Assembly (NCBI GenBank): GCA_965228625.1
Contig: OZ245829.1
Span: forward strand, 4,650,001 to 4,714,000
Source of the DNA: UBA2767 sp965228625
GTDB taxonomy: Bacteria > Pseudomonadota > Alphaproteobacteria > Rhizobiales > Methyloligellaceae
DNA length: 64,000 nt
Reading direction: 5' to 3'
In this document: positions 52,399 to 62,345 of the stretch, in pieces
Numbering within the stretch: the stretch's first letter is position 1
How the letters are laid out: the number at the start of each line of letters is the position of its first letter
Notes under the pieces: generated by a model
Told to the model about the DNA's origin: nothing
What the model saw: the letters and a program-made list of their open reading frames with translations, nothing else
Databases searched by the model: none
Made by a program: the position numbers and the translations under genes

Positions 52399-53507
52399 CC
52401 GAAGCCGATACCATACCCGAGGCCGACCGACTTGAAGGGTTTGCCCATCCGAGAAACGTATCCAGGCTCGTGGGTCACAGCGCGGCGGAGCGTATGCTGC
52501 TCGATGCCTACGGCGCGAACCGCCTGCACCATGCCTGGCTGCTGGCCGGACCTGAAGGCGTCGGCAAGGCCACCCTGGCGTACCGCTTCGCACGCTTCCT
52601 GCTCGCCCGGACAGACGGGCATGTGTCGGACGCCGCGACGATGGCGATCCCGCCGGATCATCCGACCTTCTCCCAGGTTTCCGCCCTGTCGCATCCGCAC
52701 CTTCTGGTCCTGCGTCGCGCGTGGCAGCCGGACAGGAAGCGGCTGGCGACGGCGGTATCCGTGTCCGACGTGCGCCGCCTCACACGGTTCTTCGGTCATA
52801 CGGCGGGCGACGCGTGGCGGGTCGTCATCATCGATCGCGCGGATGAGATGAATGCCGCCGCGGCCAACGCACTACTGAAGAATCTCGAGGAACCTCCGCC
52901 GCGATGCGTCTTTCTGATGGTGTGTTCCGCTCCGGGGCGTTTGCCGGGGACGATACGATCGCGAAGCCAGGTCCTGCGTTTTGCACCGCTCGACGAACCC
53001 GAACTCCGCGCTGCAATCGACAGCGCATTCGAGAGTGCCGGACTCGACCGGCCCGATGAGGAGCGGATCCGCAATGTTCTGCCGCTTGCACACGGCAGCG
53101 TCAGACGGGCGCTCCAGCTTCTGGCGGGGGGCGGCGACGAATTGTATGCCCGGCTCATGACGCTGATGGATGGCTTGCCGAATGTGGACCGCCAGGCGGT
53201 GCACGAACTTGCCGACACGCTGGGTGCGCCGGGGCGCGAAGCCTCCTACGAGTTGTTTTTCAGCCTGGCAGAGGATGCGCTGGCGCGCATCGCGACCCAT
53301 GCGGCGACCGGGCAGGGCGCAACCCGAAACGAGGAACCGATTGCTGCCCGGTTGCAGGGGCAGCCCGCCCTTGCGAAATGGGCGCGCTTGTGGGAAACAG
53401 TGCGGCGCACGAAGGCGGAAGCCGATGTGTTGAACCTCGACCGTAAAAACCTCGTTCTCGGGACGTTTTTCCAACTCGAAGAGACGGCCCGGGATGCGCT
53501 GCAATAG
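52395..53507 (+). CDS. holB: DNA polymerase III delta-prime subunit
   Basis: A 370-residue clamp-loader subunit. The AAA+ domain has AGPEGVGKATLAYRFARFLL, the arginine/sensor region VVIIDRADEMNAAAANALLKNLEEPP and LRFAPLDEPEL, followed by a helical collar domain. The zinc-binding cysteines typical of E. coli delta-prime are not evident. It overlaps tmk by ATGA, the common tmk-holB arrangement. metG begins 56 bases downstream. Confidence 0.92.
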   Translation: MTEADTIPEADRLEGFAHPRNVSRLVGHSAAERMLLDAYGANRLHHAWLLAGPEGVGKATLAYRFARFLLARTDGHVSDAATMAIPPDHPTFSQVSALSHPHLLVLRRAWQPDRKRLATAVSVSDVRRLTRFFGHTAGDAWRVVIIDRADEMNAAAANALLKNLEEPPPRCVFLMVCSAPGRLPGTIRSRSQVLRFAPLDEPELRAAIDSAFESAGLDRPDEERIRNVLPLAHGSVRRALQLLAGGGDELYARLMTLMDGLPNVDRQAVHELADTLGAPGREASYELFFSLAEDALARIATHAATGQGATRNEEPIAARLQGQPALAKWARLWETVRRTKAEADVLNLDRKNLVLGTFFQLEETARDALQ

Positions 53508-53563
53508 GCTCCGGCCGACACCTCCCAGTCGTCCCGCCGGGTGAGACAACCGCATTCAACGCC

Positions 53564-55123
53564 ATGGGCGAAAAACCCGCCTTTTACGTCACGACCGCGA
53601 TCTCCTATCCCAACGGCGAACCGCATATCGGTCACGCCTACGAGGCCGTAGCGACCGATGCGATCGCGCGGTTCAAGCGGCTCGACGGTTACGACGTCTT
53701 CTTCCTGACGGGCACCGATGAGCATGGCCTCAAGATGGTCAAGACCGCCCGCGATTTGGGCGTCACGACGGCGGAGCTTGCCGACAAGAACACACCTCTG
53801 TTCCGGGAGATGTGCGCCCGGCTGAACTGTTCCAACGACGATTTCATCAGAACGCGCGAGGACCGGCATCTGGCTGCCAGCGTCGAGATCTGGAAGCGCA
53901 TGGCCGCGAACGGAGATATCTATCTCGACACCTATTCCGGCTGGTACTCGGTGCGCGACGAAGCCTATTACGACGAGAGCGAGCTCAGCGACACGGAGGA
54001 CGGCGAGAAGCTGTCGCCGCAAGGCACACCCGTCGAGTGGGTCGAGGAGGAGAGCTATTTCTTCCGCCTCAGCGGGTATCAGGACAAGCTGCTGGAGCAC
54101 TACAAGGCACACCCGGAGTTCATCGGCCCCGACGTGCGGCGGAACGAGGTCGTGTCGTTCGTCGAGCGCGGCCTTCAGGACCTGTCGATTTCGCGCACGA
54201 CGTTCGACTGGGGCGTCAAGGTCCCGGACGACGAACGCCACATCATGTATGTGTGGGTCGACGCCCTGACCAACTACATCACCGGCGTCGGTTTCCCGGA
54301 TGAGGACTCGCCGAGCTTCAGGAGATACTGGCCGGCCGACGTGCACGTCATCGGCAAGGACATCATCCGGTTCCACGCAGTCTACTGGCCGGCGTTTCTG
54401 ATGTCCGCCGGGATCGAGCCGCCGAAGCGGGTCTTCGCCCACGGCTTCCTGTTCAACCGCGGCGAGAAGATGTCGAAGTCGGTCGGCAACGTGATCGATC
54501 CGTTCGACCTGGCCGATCACTACGGTGTCGATCAGCTCAGATATTTCCTGCTGCGTGAGGTTCCGTTCGGACGCGACGGCAATTACAGCCACGAGGCCAT
54601 CGTCAACCGCATCAACGCCGACCTTGCCAACGACCTCGGCAATCTCGCGCAGCGTTCGCTGTCGATGATCGCCAAGAATTGCGAAGGCAAGGTGCCGGTG
54701 CCGGGTGAACTTGGCGAGGAGGACAAGACGCTCCTTGCCGCCGCCGATGCGATGATCGAGACTGCGCGCGCCGCCATGGATGAGCAGGCGATCCACAGAG
54801 CCATCGAGGCGGTCTGGCAGGTCGTGGCCGATGCCAATCGCTATTTCGCGAATGCCGAGCCCTGGGCGCTCAAGAAGACCGATCCGGAACGGATGAACAC
54901 GGTCTTGTACGTGACCGCCGAGACGGTGCGTGAAATCGCGATCCTGGCGCAGCCGGCCATTCCGGCATCTGCGGCCCGGATTCTCGATCTTCTTGGTGTG
55001 CCCGAGGACGCCCGTGACTTCGCGCATCTGGGCGAAGCGGGGCGACTGAAAGCCGGAACGGCATTGCCGAAGCCGGAAGCGGTGTTCCCGCGCTATGTGG
55101 AGCAGGAAGAGGCGGCGTCCTGA
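53564..55123 (+). CDS. metG: Methionyl-tRNA synthetase
   Basis: A 519-residue class I synthetase that charges tRNA-Met. The HIGH signature is at 21-24 (YPNGEPHIGHAYE), and KMSKS is at 302-306 (GEKMSKSVGNV). The connective-peptide zinc cysteines are absent (ARLNCSNDDFIRTRED), as in the zinc-free type. The C-terminal tRNA-binding EMAP-like domain is missing, as is usual for short alphaproteobacterial MetG. Its stop overlaps the tatD start (TGATG). Confidence 0.95.
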   Translation: MGEKPAFYVTTAISYPNGEPHIGHAYEAVATDAIARFKRLDGYDVFFLTGTDEHGLKMVKTARDLGVTTAELADKNTPLFREMCARLNCSNDDFIRTREDRHLAASVEIWKRMAANGDIYLDTYSGWYSVRDEAYYDESELSDTEDGEKLSPQGTPVEWVEEESYFFRLSGYQDKLLEHYKAHPEFIGPDVRRNEVVSFVERGLQDLSISRTTFDWGVKVPDDERHIMYVWVDALTNYITGVGFPDEDSPSFRRYWPADVHVIGKDIIRFHAVYWPAFLMSAGIEPPKRVFAHGFLFNRGEKMSKSVGNVIDPFDLADHYGVDQLRYFLLREVPFGRDGNYSHEAIVNRINADLANDLGNLAQRSLSMIAKNCEGKVPVPGELGEEDKTLLAAADAMIETARAAMDEQAIHRAIEAVWQVVADANRYFANAEPWALKKTDPERMNTVLYVTAETVREIAILAQPAIPASAARILDLLGVPEDARDFAHLGEAGRLKAGTALPKPEAVFPRYVEQEEAAS

Positions 55124-55920
55124 TGCTCGTCGACAGCCATTGCCATCTCGATTTTCCCTACCTGTCCGACCAGCTCGACGATGTGCTGGCGCGCGCCAGG
55201 AATGCCGATATCCGAACGCTCATGACCATCTGCACGCGCGTGCGCCGGTTCGAACAGGTCCACGCGATCGCCGAAGCGCATGAGAACATCTTCTGCTCCG
55301 TCGGCACCCATCCGCACTATGCGGATGAAGAGCGCGATGTGATGATCGACGAGATTCTCGCGCATTCGGAGAAGCCCAAGGTGGTCGCCATTGGCGAGGC
55401 CGGTCTCGACTACTATCGCGACAACGCGCCCCGCGAAGATCAGGCGGCAGGGTTCCGCAGGCACATCACGGCGGCCCGCGACACGGGCCTGCCGCTGATC
55501 ATCCACACCCGCGATGCGGATGAGGACACGGCGCAAATCCTCGAGGAGGAAATGGAGAAGGGGCCGTTCAAGGCGGTGCTCCATTGTTTTACCGCAGGAC
55601 CCGGCCTTGCACGGCGTGGCCTCGACCTCGGCCTCTACATTTCCTTTTCCGGTGTGATCACCTTCAAGAACTCGGACGAGCTGCGTGAAATCGCGGCAAG
55701 CGTTCCGCTGGATCGCCTTCTTGTGGAGACGGACGCGCCATACCTTGCGCCCGAGCCGATGCGCGGCAAGAAGAACGAGCCCGCCAACGTGGTGCACACC
55801 GCGGCGAAACTGGCGGAGGTCAAGGGCGTCTCCCGGGACGAACTGGCGGCGGCGACAACCGACAATTTCTTCCGCCTGTTCGACAGGGCCACACGGCCGC
55901 GAGACGGCGCCGCCGCATGA
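55123..55920 (+). CDS. TatD-family metal-dependent hydrolase
   Basis: A 265-residue TIM-barrel hydrolase of the TatD family, members of which are DNases acting in DNA repair or quality control. Metal ligands are in VDSHCHLDF (HxH), IGEAGLDYYRD (Glu), LIIHTRDAD (His), LHCFTAG (His) and LVETDAPYLAPEP (Asp). It overlaps both neighbours (metG by one base, the MBL gene by four), a common metG-tatD-MBL arrangement. Confidence 0.92.
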   Translation: MLVDSHCHLDFPYLSDQLDDVLARARNADIRTLMTICTRVRRFEQVHAIAEAHENIFCSVGTHPHYADEERDVMIDEILAHSEKPKVVAIGEAGLDYYRDNAPREDQAAGFRRHITAARDTGLPLIIHTRDADEDTAQILEEEMEKGPFKAVLHCFTAGPGLARRGLDLGLYISFSGVITFKNSDELREIAASVPLDRLLVETDAPYLAPEPMRGKKNEPANVVHTAAKLAEVKGVSRDELAAATTDNFFRLFDRATRPRDGAAA

Positions 55921-56717
55921 CGTTGAAATTCACGATTCTCGGTTGCGGCACGTCCGGCGGCGTGCCCCGGATCGGCGGCGACTGGGGCAACTGCGATCCG
56001 GCGAACGCGAAGAACATCCGCTTGCGGTGCTCGATGCTGGTGGAGCAGGAGGGCGAAGGCGGCAAGACCACGGTTCTGATCGATACGTCGCCCGATGTCC
56101 GCCAGCAGCTCCTCACTGCCGGCGTTTCCTGGATCGATGGTGTGCTCTACACCCATGACCATGCCGACCACACCCACGGCATTGATGACTTACGGGTGGT
56201 CGCGATCAACGGCCGGCAACGGGTTCAGATCTATTGCGACACGCCCACGCGCAAGGCGCTCGAGAACCGGTTCGCCTATTGTTTCCGGACCAAAGAGGGC
56301 AGTTCCTATCCGCCGATCCTCAACATGAACCTGATCGAAGTCGGGCAAGGCTTTGAGATAGAAGGGGAAGGCGGAGCCATCCCGGTGTGCTCCTATCCCC
56401 AGTACCACGGGGAGATGATGTCCATCGGCTACCGCTTCGGCAACGTCGCTTATTCCTGCGATATCAAAGGATTGCCGGAAGAAGCATACGAATACCTCGA
56501 AGACCTCGACGTGTGGATCGTCGATGCGCTGCGCCTCACGCCGCATCCAAGCCACTTCAGTCTCGAGGAATCGCTTCGCGCCATTGAGAAAATCAGACCC
56601 AAGCGGGCCATCCTGACCCACATGCACACGGACCTCGACTACGACACACTGAAGGCTCAGCTTCCGCCGCATATCGAGCCGGCCTATGACGGCATGATTA
56701 TCGAAGCTACGAGTTAG
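55917..56717 (+). CDS. MBL-fold metallo-hydrolase (PhnP-like)
   Basis: A 266-residue beta-lactamase-fold hydrolase. It starts LKFTILGCGTSGGVPRIGG, typical of the PhnP/GntM-like phosphodiesterase group. The metal motif is THDHADHTHGIDDL, followed by a histidine in SYPQYHGEMM, an aspartate in AYSCDIKG and the C-terminal LTHMHTDLDY. PhnP proper acts on cyclic ribose phosphates, but no phosphonate genes lie nearby, so the substrate is unknown. It is coupled to tatD by a four-base overlap. Confidence 0.9.
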   Translation: MTLKFTILGCGTSGGVPRIGGDWGNCDPANAKNIRLRCSMLVEQEGEGGKTTVLIDTSPDVRQQLLTAGVSWIDGVLYTHDHADHTHGIDDLRVVAINGRQRVQIYCDTPTRKALENRFAYCFRTKEGSSYPPILNMNLIEVGQGFEIEGEGGAIPVCSYPQYHGEMMSIGYRFGNVAYSCDIKGLPEEAYEYLEDLDVWIVDALRLTPHPSHFSLEESLRAIEKIRPKRAILTHMHTDLDYDTLKAQLPPHIEPAYDGMIIEATS

Positions 56718-56732
56718 GGCCCGGTCTGCAAC

Positions 56733-57443
56733 TCACTGGAAATCAACGATTTCGCCATTGTCCGTGCAGGCGGGCAGGGCAAGCCGGATGAATGTTTCCG
56801 CCAGAGCGTCCGGCTTCGGCAAGGTTTCCGGATCCTCACCGGGCATCGCCCTGGCGCGCATGGCCGTGGCCACGGGACCCGGGTTCACGAGGTTGGCCCG
56901 AACGGACGTGTTGGCCACCTCGGACGCGTAGGTCCGCACCAGCGCTTCGACGCCCGCCTTGGACACCGAATAGGGACCCCAATAGGCGCGGCATTTCCGC
57001 GGTGCGCCCGATGTCACGAAGATGGCGCGGCCCGCATCGGATTTCCGCAGCAGCGGGTCGAGTGTGCGGATCAGCCGCCAGTTGGCTGTGAGGTTGATGT
57101 TGAGCACGTCGTTCCAGTCCTTCTCGGAGACGTGGCCGAGCGGCGAGAGCGGCCCCAGAATGCCGGCGTTGCCGACCACCACGTCCAGCTTCTGCCAGCG
57201 CTCGAACAGCGTCGGCCCGAGGGCGTCGACCTTGGGACCATGGGCAAGGTTCAGCCGCAACAGGGTGGCGGACCCGCCGGATGCCTGAATGTCATCGTCG
57301 AGCTCCTCAAGCGCTCCGGCGCTGCGGGCAACCGCGATCACGTGCGCGCCTTCGCGGGCAAAGGCCAGCGACACGGCGCGTCCGATACCCCGGGACGCAC
57401 CGGTGACAAGTGCGATGCGGTCTTTCAGGCGTTGTTCGGACAT
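56733..57443 (-). CDS. Short-chain dehydrogenase/reductase
   Basis: A 236-residue classical SDR. The coenzyme loop is TGASRGIG (14-21) and NAG lies in VVVGNAGILGPL. The catalytic S/Y/K are in FVTSGAP and YSVSKAG, and NPGPVATAMR ends the active-site region. Length and motif order are standard, and NADP is possible from the ARS after beta-2. It lies downstream of purF on the same strand and is convergent with the MBL gene. The substrate is unknown. Confidence 0.92.
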   Translation of the reverse strand: MSEQRLKDRIALVTGASRGIGRAVSLAFAREGAHVIAVARSAGALEELDDDIQASGGSATLLRLNLAHGPKVDALGPTLFERWQKLDVVVGNAGILGPLSPLGHVSEKDWNDVLNINLTANWRLIRTLDPLLRKSDAGRAIFVTSGAPRKCRAYWGPYSVSKAGVEALVRTYASEVANTSVRANLVNPGPVATAMRARAMPGEDPETLPKPDALAETFIRLALPACTDNGEIVDFQ

Positions 57444-57481
57444 GGTGTTAGGAAAACAGGCCGAAGGGGAGCGGTGATGCG

Positions 57482-58969
57482 CTACCCGACCTCAGCAAGA
57501 AGCGAAAGCTGGCGTTGCAGGTCCGGACCTTCGCGATCGCGCAGCCGCGTCGGATAATCCCCGGTGAAGCAATGGTCGGTGAACTGCGGCACATCGGGAT
57601 TGCGCTTCTCGTAGCCCATCGCCCTGTAGATGCCTTCAATCGACAGGAAGGCGAGGGAGCCTGCGCCGATGTAATCGCACATACTCTTGAGATCGTGGGT
57701 CGCGGCGAGAAGCTTTTCCTGGTCGGGAGTGTCGATGCCGTAGAAGTCCGGATGGGTGATCGGCGGGCTGGCGATGCGCATATGCACCTCCTTCGCGCCG
57801 GCCTCGTACATCATGCGCACCAGCTTCACCGAAGTGGTGCCGCGCACGATGGAATCATCGATCATGACCACGCGCTTGCCTTCGATCTCACATCGTGTCG
57901 CGCTGTGCTTGAGGCGCACACCGAGCGCGCGGATGCGCTGCTCCGGTTCGATGAATGTGCGGCCCACATAGTGATTTCTGATGATGCCGAGCTCGAACGG
58001 GATGCCGGACTCCTGAGCGTATCCGATGGCCGCGGGCACCCCGGAATCAGGCACCGGGATAACGACATCGGCCTCGACACCGGACTCGCGCGCGAGCTGC
58101 TTGCCCATCTCCTTGCGGAGCTCATAAACGCAATGCCCGCCGATGATGGAATCCGGGCGGGCGAAGTAGATGTACTCGAAGATACATGGGCGCGGCGCGC
58201 TTTTCGGGAAGGGCCGGTGGCTCTCGAGACCATCCTTGGTGATGATCACCACTTCGCCATTGTCGATCTCGCGCACGAATTTGGCGCCGATGATGTCGAA
58301 GGCGCAGGTTTCCGACGCCAGAACGTAGCGTCCGTCGAGTTCACCGAGGACCAGCGGGCGAATGCCGAGCGGGTCGCGTGCGCCGATCAGCTTTTTGTTG
58401 GTCATGCCGACCAGCGCGTACCCGCCTTCGATCTGAAGCAGGGCGTCGATGAACCGCTCGACAAAATGGCGTTTGCCGCTGCGGGCCACAAGATGCGTGA
58501 TGACTTCCGTGTCGGTGGTGGACTGGAAGATCGCGCCTTCCTTGATGAGCTTCTTGCGCAACGTGAGGGCGTTGGTCAGGTTGCCGTTGTGGCACAGCGC
58601 AAAGCCGCCGGCGTCCAGATCGGAGAACAACGGCTGGATGTTGCGTATCACCGTCTCGCCGGTGGTCGAATAGCGCACATGGCCGATCGCGCAGTCGCCC
58701 TTGAGCCGTGAGATCACGGACTCTTTCGTGAAATGATCACCGACGAGACCGATGCGCCGTTCCGTATGGTAGTGGCTGCCGTCAAAGGCGACGATGCCGG
58801 CCGATTCCTGCCCGCGATGTTGCAGGGCGTGCAGGCCGAGTGCGGTCAGTGTGGCGGCATCTTCATGGTCGAAGATACCGAAAACACCGCAGGCGACGCG
58901 CAGGCCAGTTTCGTATTTTGGTCTGTCGTTTTCAGGCTTCGCAATTTTTTGAGGCACGGTTGTTCTCAC
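57482..58969 (-). CDS. purF: Amidophosphoribosyltransferase
   Basis: A 495-residue enzyme for the first step of purine synthesis, making phosphoribosylamine from PRPP and glutamine. The N-terminal glutaminase has the nucleophile C27 in VACGVFGIF, exposed after removal of a short propeptide, with HALQHRGQESAGI and HVRYSTTG following. The PRPP loop is VMIDDSIVRGTTS. FeS-type cysteines of the Bacillus form are not evident in what I checked. It starts at a GTG, right after cvpA, as in many proteobacteria. Confidence 0.95.
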   Translation of the reverse strand: MRTTVPQKIAKPENDRPKYETGLRVACGVFGIFDHEDAATLTALGLHALQHRGQESAGIVAFDGSHYHTERRIGLVGDHFTKESVISRLKGDCAIGHVRYSTTGETVIRNIQPLFSDLDAGGFALCHNGNLTNALTLRKKLIKEGAIFQSTTDTEVITHLVARSGKRHFVERFIDALLQIEGGYALVGMTNKKLIGARDPLGIRPLVLGELDGRYVLASETCAFDIIGAKFVREIDNGEVVIITKDGLESHRPFPKSAPRPCIFEYIYFARPDSIIGGHCVYELRKEMGKQLARESGVEADVVIPVPDSGVPAAIGYAQESGIPFELGIIRNHYVGRTFIEPEQRIRALGVRLKHSATRCEIEGKRVVMIDDSIVRGTTSVKLVRMMYEAGAKEVHMRIASPPITHPDFYGIDTPDQEKLLAATHDLKSMCDYIGAGSLAFLSIEGIYRAMGYEKRNPDVPQFTDHCFTGDYPTRLRDREGPDLQRQLSLLAEVG

Positions 58970-58970
58970 G

Positions 58971-59666
58971 TTATCTGCGAGACGAGGGACTCATATCATG
59001 AAAAGGTTTGGAAATCACTGCCACACGTGACCCGTTATCAACATCTGATCGTTGATCCGGATTGGCGGGCGGCGTCTGCTGCGCCGGCGGTTGCTGCTGC
59101 GCAGGTGGCTGCTGGCCCGGTGCCTGCTGTTGCGCATCGGGCGGTGTCGCATCCTGTTCCCTTCCGATGCCCGGCAGCGCCGATGCGGGATCCTCCGGTA
59201 ACAACGAAACAATTGCCGCGCCCGTCTCCTTCAGGATCGGCAGGGAACGTGCCGTCTTGATCCACTCCGGCTGCGTGTCCTCGGGCACGAGCCATGTGAA
59301 GAAGAGATAGGCGATGACCACGAGGACGAGGCCGCGCGCCAGTCCGAACAGGAATCCAAGAGAGCGATCGAGCGCGCCGATCCGGCTGTCGAGGACGCTG
59401 TCGGAAATGCGCACCGTGATCAGGCTGACCACGATGAGAACGACAAGAAAAATGCCGCCGGCGAGGACGGCATCGGCGAGCAGGGCCGGTTCGATATATT
59501 CCCTCGCCTGCGCCTGATACATCGGGAAGAAGAAAAGGGTGGCAACGGCGGCGACGGCCCAGGACAGAATGGAAAGGACTTCGCGCGTCAGCCCCCGCAG
59601 CATGGCGAGAAGGCCTGAGATGAGCATGATCGCGGCGAGGATTACGTCGAGCCAGGAGAACGGCAT
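58971..59666 (-). CDS. cvpA: CvpA-family membrane protein
   Basis: A 231-residue inner-membrane protein of the CvpA family, with four hydrophobic helices in about 1-125 (WLDVILAAIMLISGLLAMLRG, GGIFLVVLIVVSLITVRI and LARGLVLVVIAYLFFTWLV). A soluble tail follows, containing a Gln/Pro-rich run (AQQQPPAQQTPP). CvpA is linked to colicin V production and to envelope stress in enterobacteria; its molecular role is unclear. The stop is one base before purF, so the two genes are co-transcribed. Confidence 0.9.
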   Translation of the reverse strand: MPFSWLDVILAAIMLISGLLAMLRGLTREVLSILSWAVAAVATLFFFPMYQAQAREYIEPALLADAVLAGGIFLVVLIVVSLITVRISDSVLDSRIGALDRSLGFLFGLARGLVLVVIAYLFFTWLVPEDTQPEWIKTARSLPILKETGAAIVSLLPEDPASALPGIGREQDATPPDAQQQAPGQQPPAQQQPPAQQTPPANPDQRSDVDNGSRVAVISKPFHDMSPSSRR

Positions 59667-59795
59667 GTGCGGTGTCCTTTCGGCAGGCTGAAATCTAACA
59701 CGATTCCTTGTGTCCTAGGCGGGGGGAACAGGAAATGGCAACAAGCTCATAAGCGTATCCCGCATCGAACTCAAGTGCTGTGAACGGACGCTCCG

Positions 59796-61169
59796 TCAGG
59801 ATTGTCCCTGTGGCATCAATTTGTCCGTCAGCTCCGACAATCGCGCGACATGATCAAGCTGCAACCCAGAATTGTGTGCATCCGAACCAAGCTTCGCCGG
59901 AACCGAGGCGCCGGTGAAACCAAGCTTCTCGGCTTCCTTCAAACGGGCAGCCATATGGCCCACCGGACGTACGCCCCCGGAGAGACCAACCTCTCCAAAG
60001 AAAATGTTGCCGGGGTCGAGCGCAGCACCAGAAAACGACGAAACAAGGGCAGCCGCGACCGCCAGGTCGGCGGCGGGATCGGTAATCTTGAGGCCTCCGG
60101 CGACGTTGAGATAGACATCGTGGGTGCCGAGGATCAGCCCGCACCGCGCTTCGAGCACCGCCAGGATCATGGCGAGGCGGCTCGAGTCCCACCCGACGAC
60201 CGCGCGGCGCGGCGTGCCGAGCGGGGAGGGGGCGACGAGCGCCTGAATCTCGACGAGCACGGGCCGGGTGCCCTCCATCCCGGCGAACACGGCCGCACCC
60301 GAACTGACCGTGTCACGGTCGCCGAGAAACAGCTCGGAGGGGTTGGCGACCTCCTGCAAGCCGTCGCCGCGCATCTCGAAGACGCCGATTTCATCGGCGG
60401 GACCGAAGCGATTCTTCACCGCGCGCAGTATCCGGTACTGGTGAGCGCCGTCTCCTTCGAAGTAGAGAACGGTGTCGACCATATGCTCGACCACCTTGGG
60501 ACCGGCGATCTGGCCGTCCTTCGTGACATGGCCGACGAGGATCAGCGCCGCGCCTGATCGCTTGGCATGGCGCACCAGCGCTTGTGAGCAGGCCCGCACC
60601 TGCGCCACGGTGCCGGGCGCGGATTCGAGCAGGTCCGACCACAGGGTCTGGATGGAGTCGATGATGACGAGGTCGGGCTGGTTTTTCTTGTCGCCGAGGG
60701 TCTTGAGAATATTGGCGAGGCTTGTTTCCGCCGCCAGGCCGACCGGGGCCGACGCGACGCCGAGCCGCTTGGCGCGCAGGCGCACCTGGGCCGTGGCCTC
60801 TTCACCGGAGAAGTACACGCTGGTGTGTCCGGCGGCGGCAAGTCTGGCGGCTGCCTGCAACAGCAGCGTCGATTTGCCGATCCCGGGATCGCCGCCGACA
60901 AGGATGGCGGACCCCGGAACAAGGCCGCCGCCCGCGACCCGGTCGAGTTCGCCGATCTGGCTGGAAATCCGCGGCGCGTCGGGAACATCGGCGTCGAGCG
61001 GCTCAAGGGAGGCCGCCTTGCCGCCGCGGGGGCGCGCCTCCGGCCCGCGTCCGCCGGTGACCTCCTCGACAAGCGTGTTCCAGGCGCCGCAACTGGGGCA
61101 TTTGCCGGACCATTGCGCGGAGCTGGCGCCACACTCCTGGCACACATAGGCTGTGGTCGCCTTGGCCAT
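59796..61169 (-). CDS. radA: DNA repair protein RadA
   Basis: A 457-residue RecA-like helicase that drives branch migration during recombination. It has an N-terminal C4 zinc finger (CQECGASSAQWSGKCPSCG), Walker A GGDPGIGKST, the RadA-specific KNRFG motif (VKNRFGPADEIGVFEM) and a C-terminal Lon-protease-like domain (FFGEVGLSGGVRPV). The ATG at 61169 overlaps the alr stop by ATGA; the frame extends upstream as arginine-rich shadow sequence, so this start is preferred. Confidence 0.95.
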   Translation of the reverse strand: MAKATTAYVCQECGASSAQWSGKCPSCGAWNTLVEEVTGGRGPEARPRGGKAASLEPLDADVPDAPRISSQIGELDRVAGGGLVPGSAILVGGDPGIGKSTLLLQAAARLAAAGHTSVYFSGEEATAQVRLRAKRLGVASAPVGLAAETSLANILKTLGDKKNQPDLVIIDSIQTLWSDLLESAPGTVAQVRACSQALVRHAKRSGAALILVGHVTKDGQIAGPKVVEHMVDTVLYFEGDGAHQYRILRAVKNRFGPADEIGVFEMRGDGLQEVANPSELFLGDRDTVSSGAAVFAGMEGTRPVLVEIQALVAPSPLGTPRRAVVGWDSSRLAMILAVLEARCGLILGTHDVYLNVAGGLKITDPAADLAVAAALVSSFSGAALDPGNIFFGEVGLSGGVRPVGHMAARLKEAEKLGFTGASVPAKLGSDAHNSGLQLDHVARLSELTDKLMPQGQS

Positions 61170-62326
61170 CAATCGGTGTCCGCCTCGCCGCCGAGATAGA
61201 CGCGCTCGGCGCGGGCCCCGAGGCTGGTCAGGATCTCGTAGCCGATCGTTTCCGCCTGGTCGGCCAGATCGTCGATGCTGCAATTTGGTCCGATGATCTC
61301 GACCCACGCACCGCGATGGGCAACTCCCTCGGGCAACCTCGTCACATCGAGCGTAATGAGATCCATCGACACGCGGCCGAGGGCGGGTGCGGGATGACCA
61401 TCGATGTAGCCCGTTAGGCCCGTCTTCGTGTTGTGCGCGCCGAGATACCGGAAGATGCCGTCGGCGTAGCCAAGCGTCAGTGTCGCCACCCGGGTCGGGC
61501 GTTCCAGAGTGTGTGCCGCACCGTAGCCCACTGTCCGTCCGGCCGGGGCCTCATGGATTTGCGTGATGCGTGCGTGCAACTGGACGACCGGAGCCAGCGG
61601 CTTGCGTCCGGTGACCGCGCGCCCCCCATACATTGAGAAGCCGGCGCGCACCATGTCGAAGTGGTAGGAGGGGCCGAGATGAATGCCGCCCGAATTGGCG
61701 AAACAGGTCGGCAGTGCCGGAAGCAGCGCACGCAGCTCGTTGAAGGCCGCGAGCTGATCCGCGTTCATCGGATGGTCGGGCTCGTCGGCGCAGGCCAGAT
61801 GGCTCATGACCAGGGCCGGCGTGAAGGCCTCAAGCAATTGCGGGCTGGCTGCGAGCTGGTCCACCTCCGCGCGCGTCAGGCCGAGCCTGTGCATGCCGGT
61901 GTCGACCTGGATCGCCGCCGGAAAGCGCGTTCCCGCGTGTTTACAGAACGCGGCCCAGTCCCCGACTTCCTCAAGGCTGGAGAGTACAGGTCGGGCTTCG
62001 GCGGCGGCGAACGCGGGACCGGCCCCGCGAGACACGCCGTTCAACACGTAGATCGTGGCGTCAGGCGCCGCGGCACGGACGGTCTCGGCTTCATTGAAGA
62101 CGGCGACGAAGAACGTTTTGCATCCGGCCCGCGTCAACGCACGCACCGCCTGTGTTCCGCCCGTCCCGTAGGCGTTCGCTTTGACGACGGCGGCGCACTC
62201 GGCGTCCCCCGCAAGTTGCCTGAGCGAGCGGTAGTTGGCCTGCAGGGCGTTGAGATCGACGGCGAGCACGGCACTGGCCGTTTCGCTCGCGGACCCGAGA
62301 TGAGAAGGATTGGAAAGTGTCGGCAT
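61169..62326 (-). CDS. alr: Alanine racemase
   Basis: A 385-residue PLP enzyme making D-alanine for peptidoglycan. The PLP lysine is K49 in AAVVKANAYGTG. The catalytic tyrosine lies in the C-terminal half (MVRAGFSMYGG and VGYGAAHTLERPT), with VSMDLITLDVT as the domain interface. Length and order are normal. The stop overlaps the radA start by four bases, and dnaB lies 19 bases upstream, so dnaB-alr-radA read as one operon. Confidence 0.95.
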   Translation of the reverse strand: MPTLSNPSHLGSASETASAVLAVDLNALQANYRSLRQLAGDAECAAVVKANAYGTGGTQAVRALTRAGCKTFFVAVFNEAETVRAAAPDATIYVLNGVSRGAGPAFAAAEARPVLSSLEEVGDWAAFCKHAGTRFPAAIQVDTGMHRLGLTRAEVDQLAASPQLLEAFTPALVMSHLACADEPDHPMNADQLAAFNELRALLPALPTCFANSGGIHLGPSYHFDMVRAGFSMYGGRAVTGRKPLAPVVQLHARITQIHEAPAGRTVGYGAAHTLERPTRVATLTLGYADGIFRYLGAHNTKTGLTGYIDGHPAPALGRVSMDLITLDVTRLPEGVAHRGAWVEIIGPNCSIDDLADQAETIGYEILTSLGARAERVYLGGEADTD

Positions 62327-62345
62327 CGCGCGCGCCGCTTTGTGG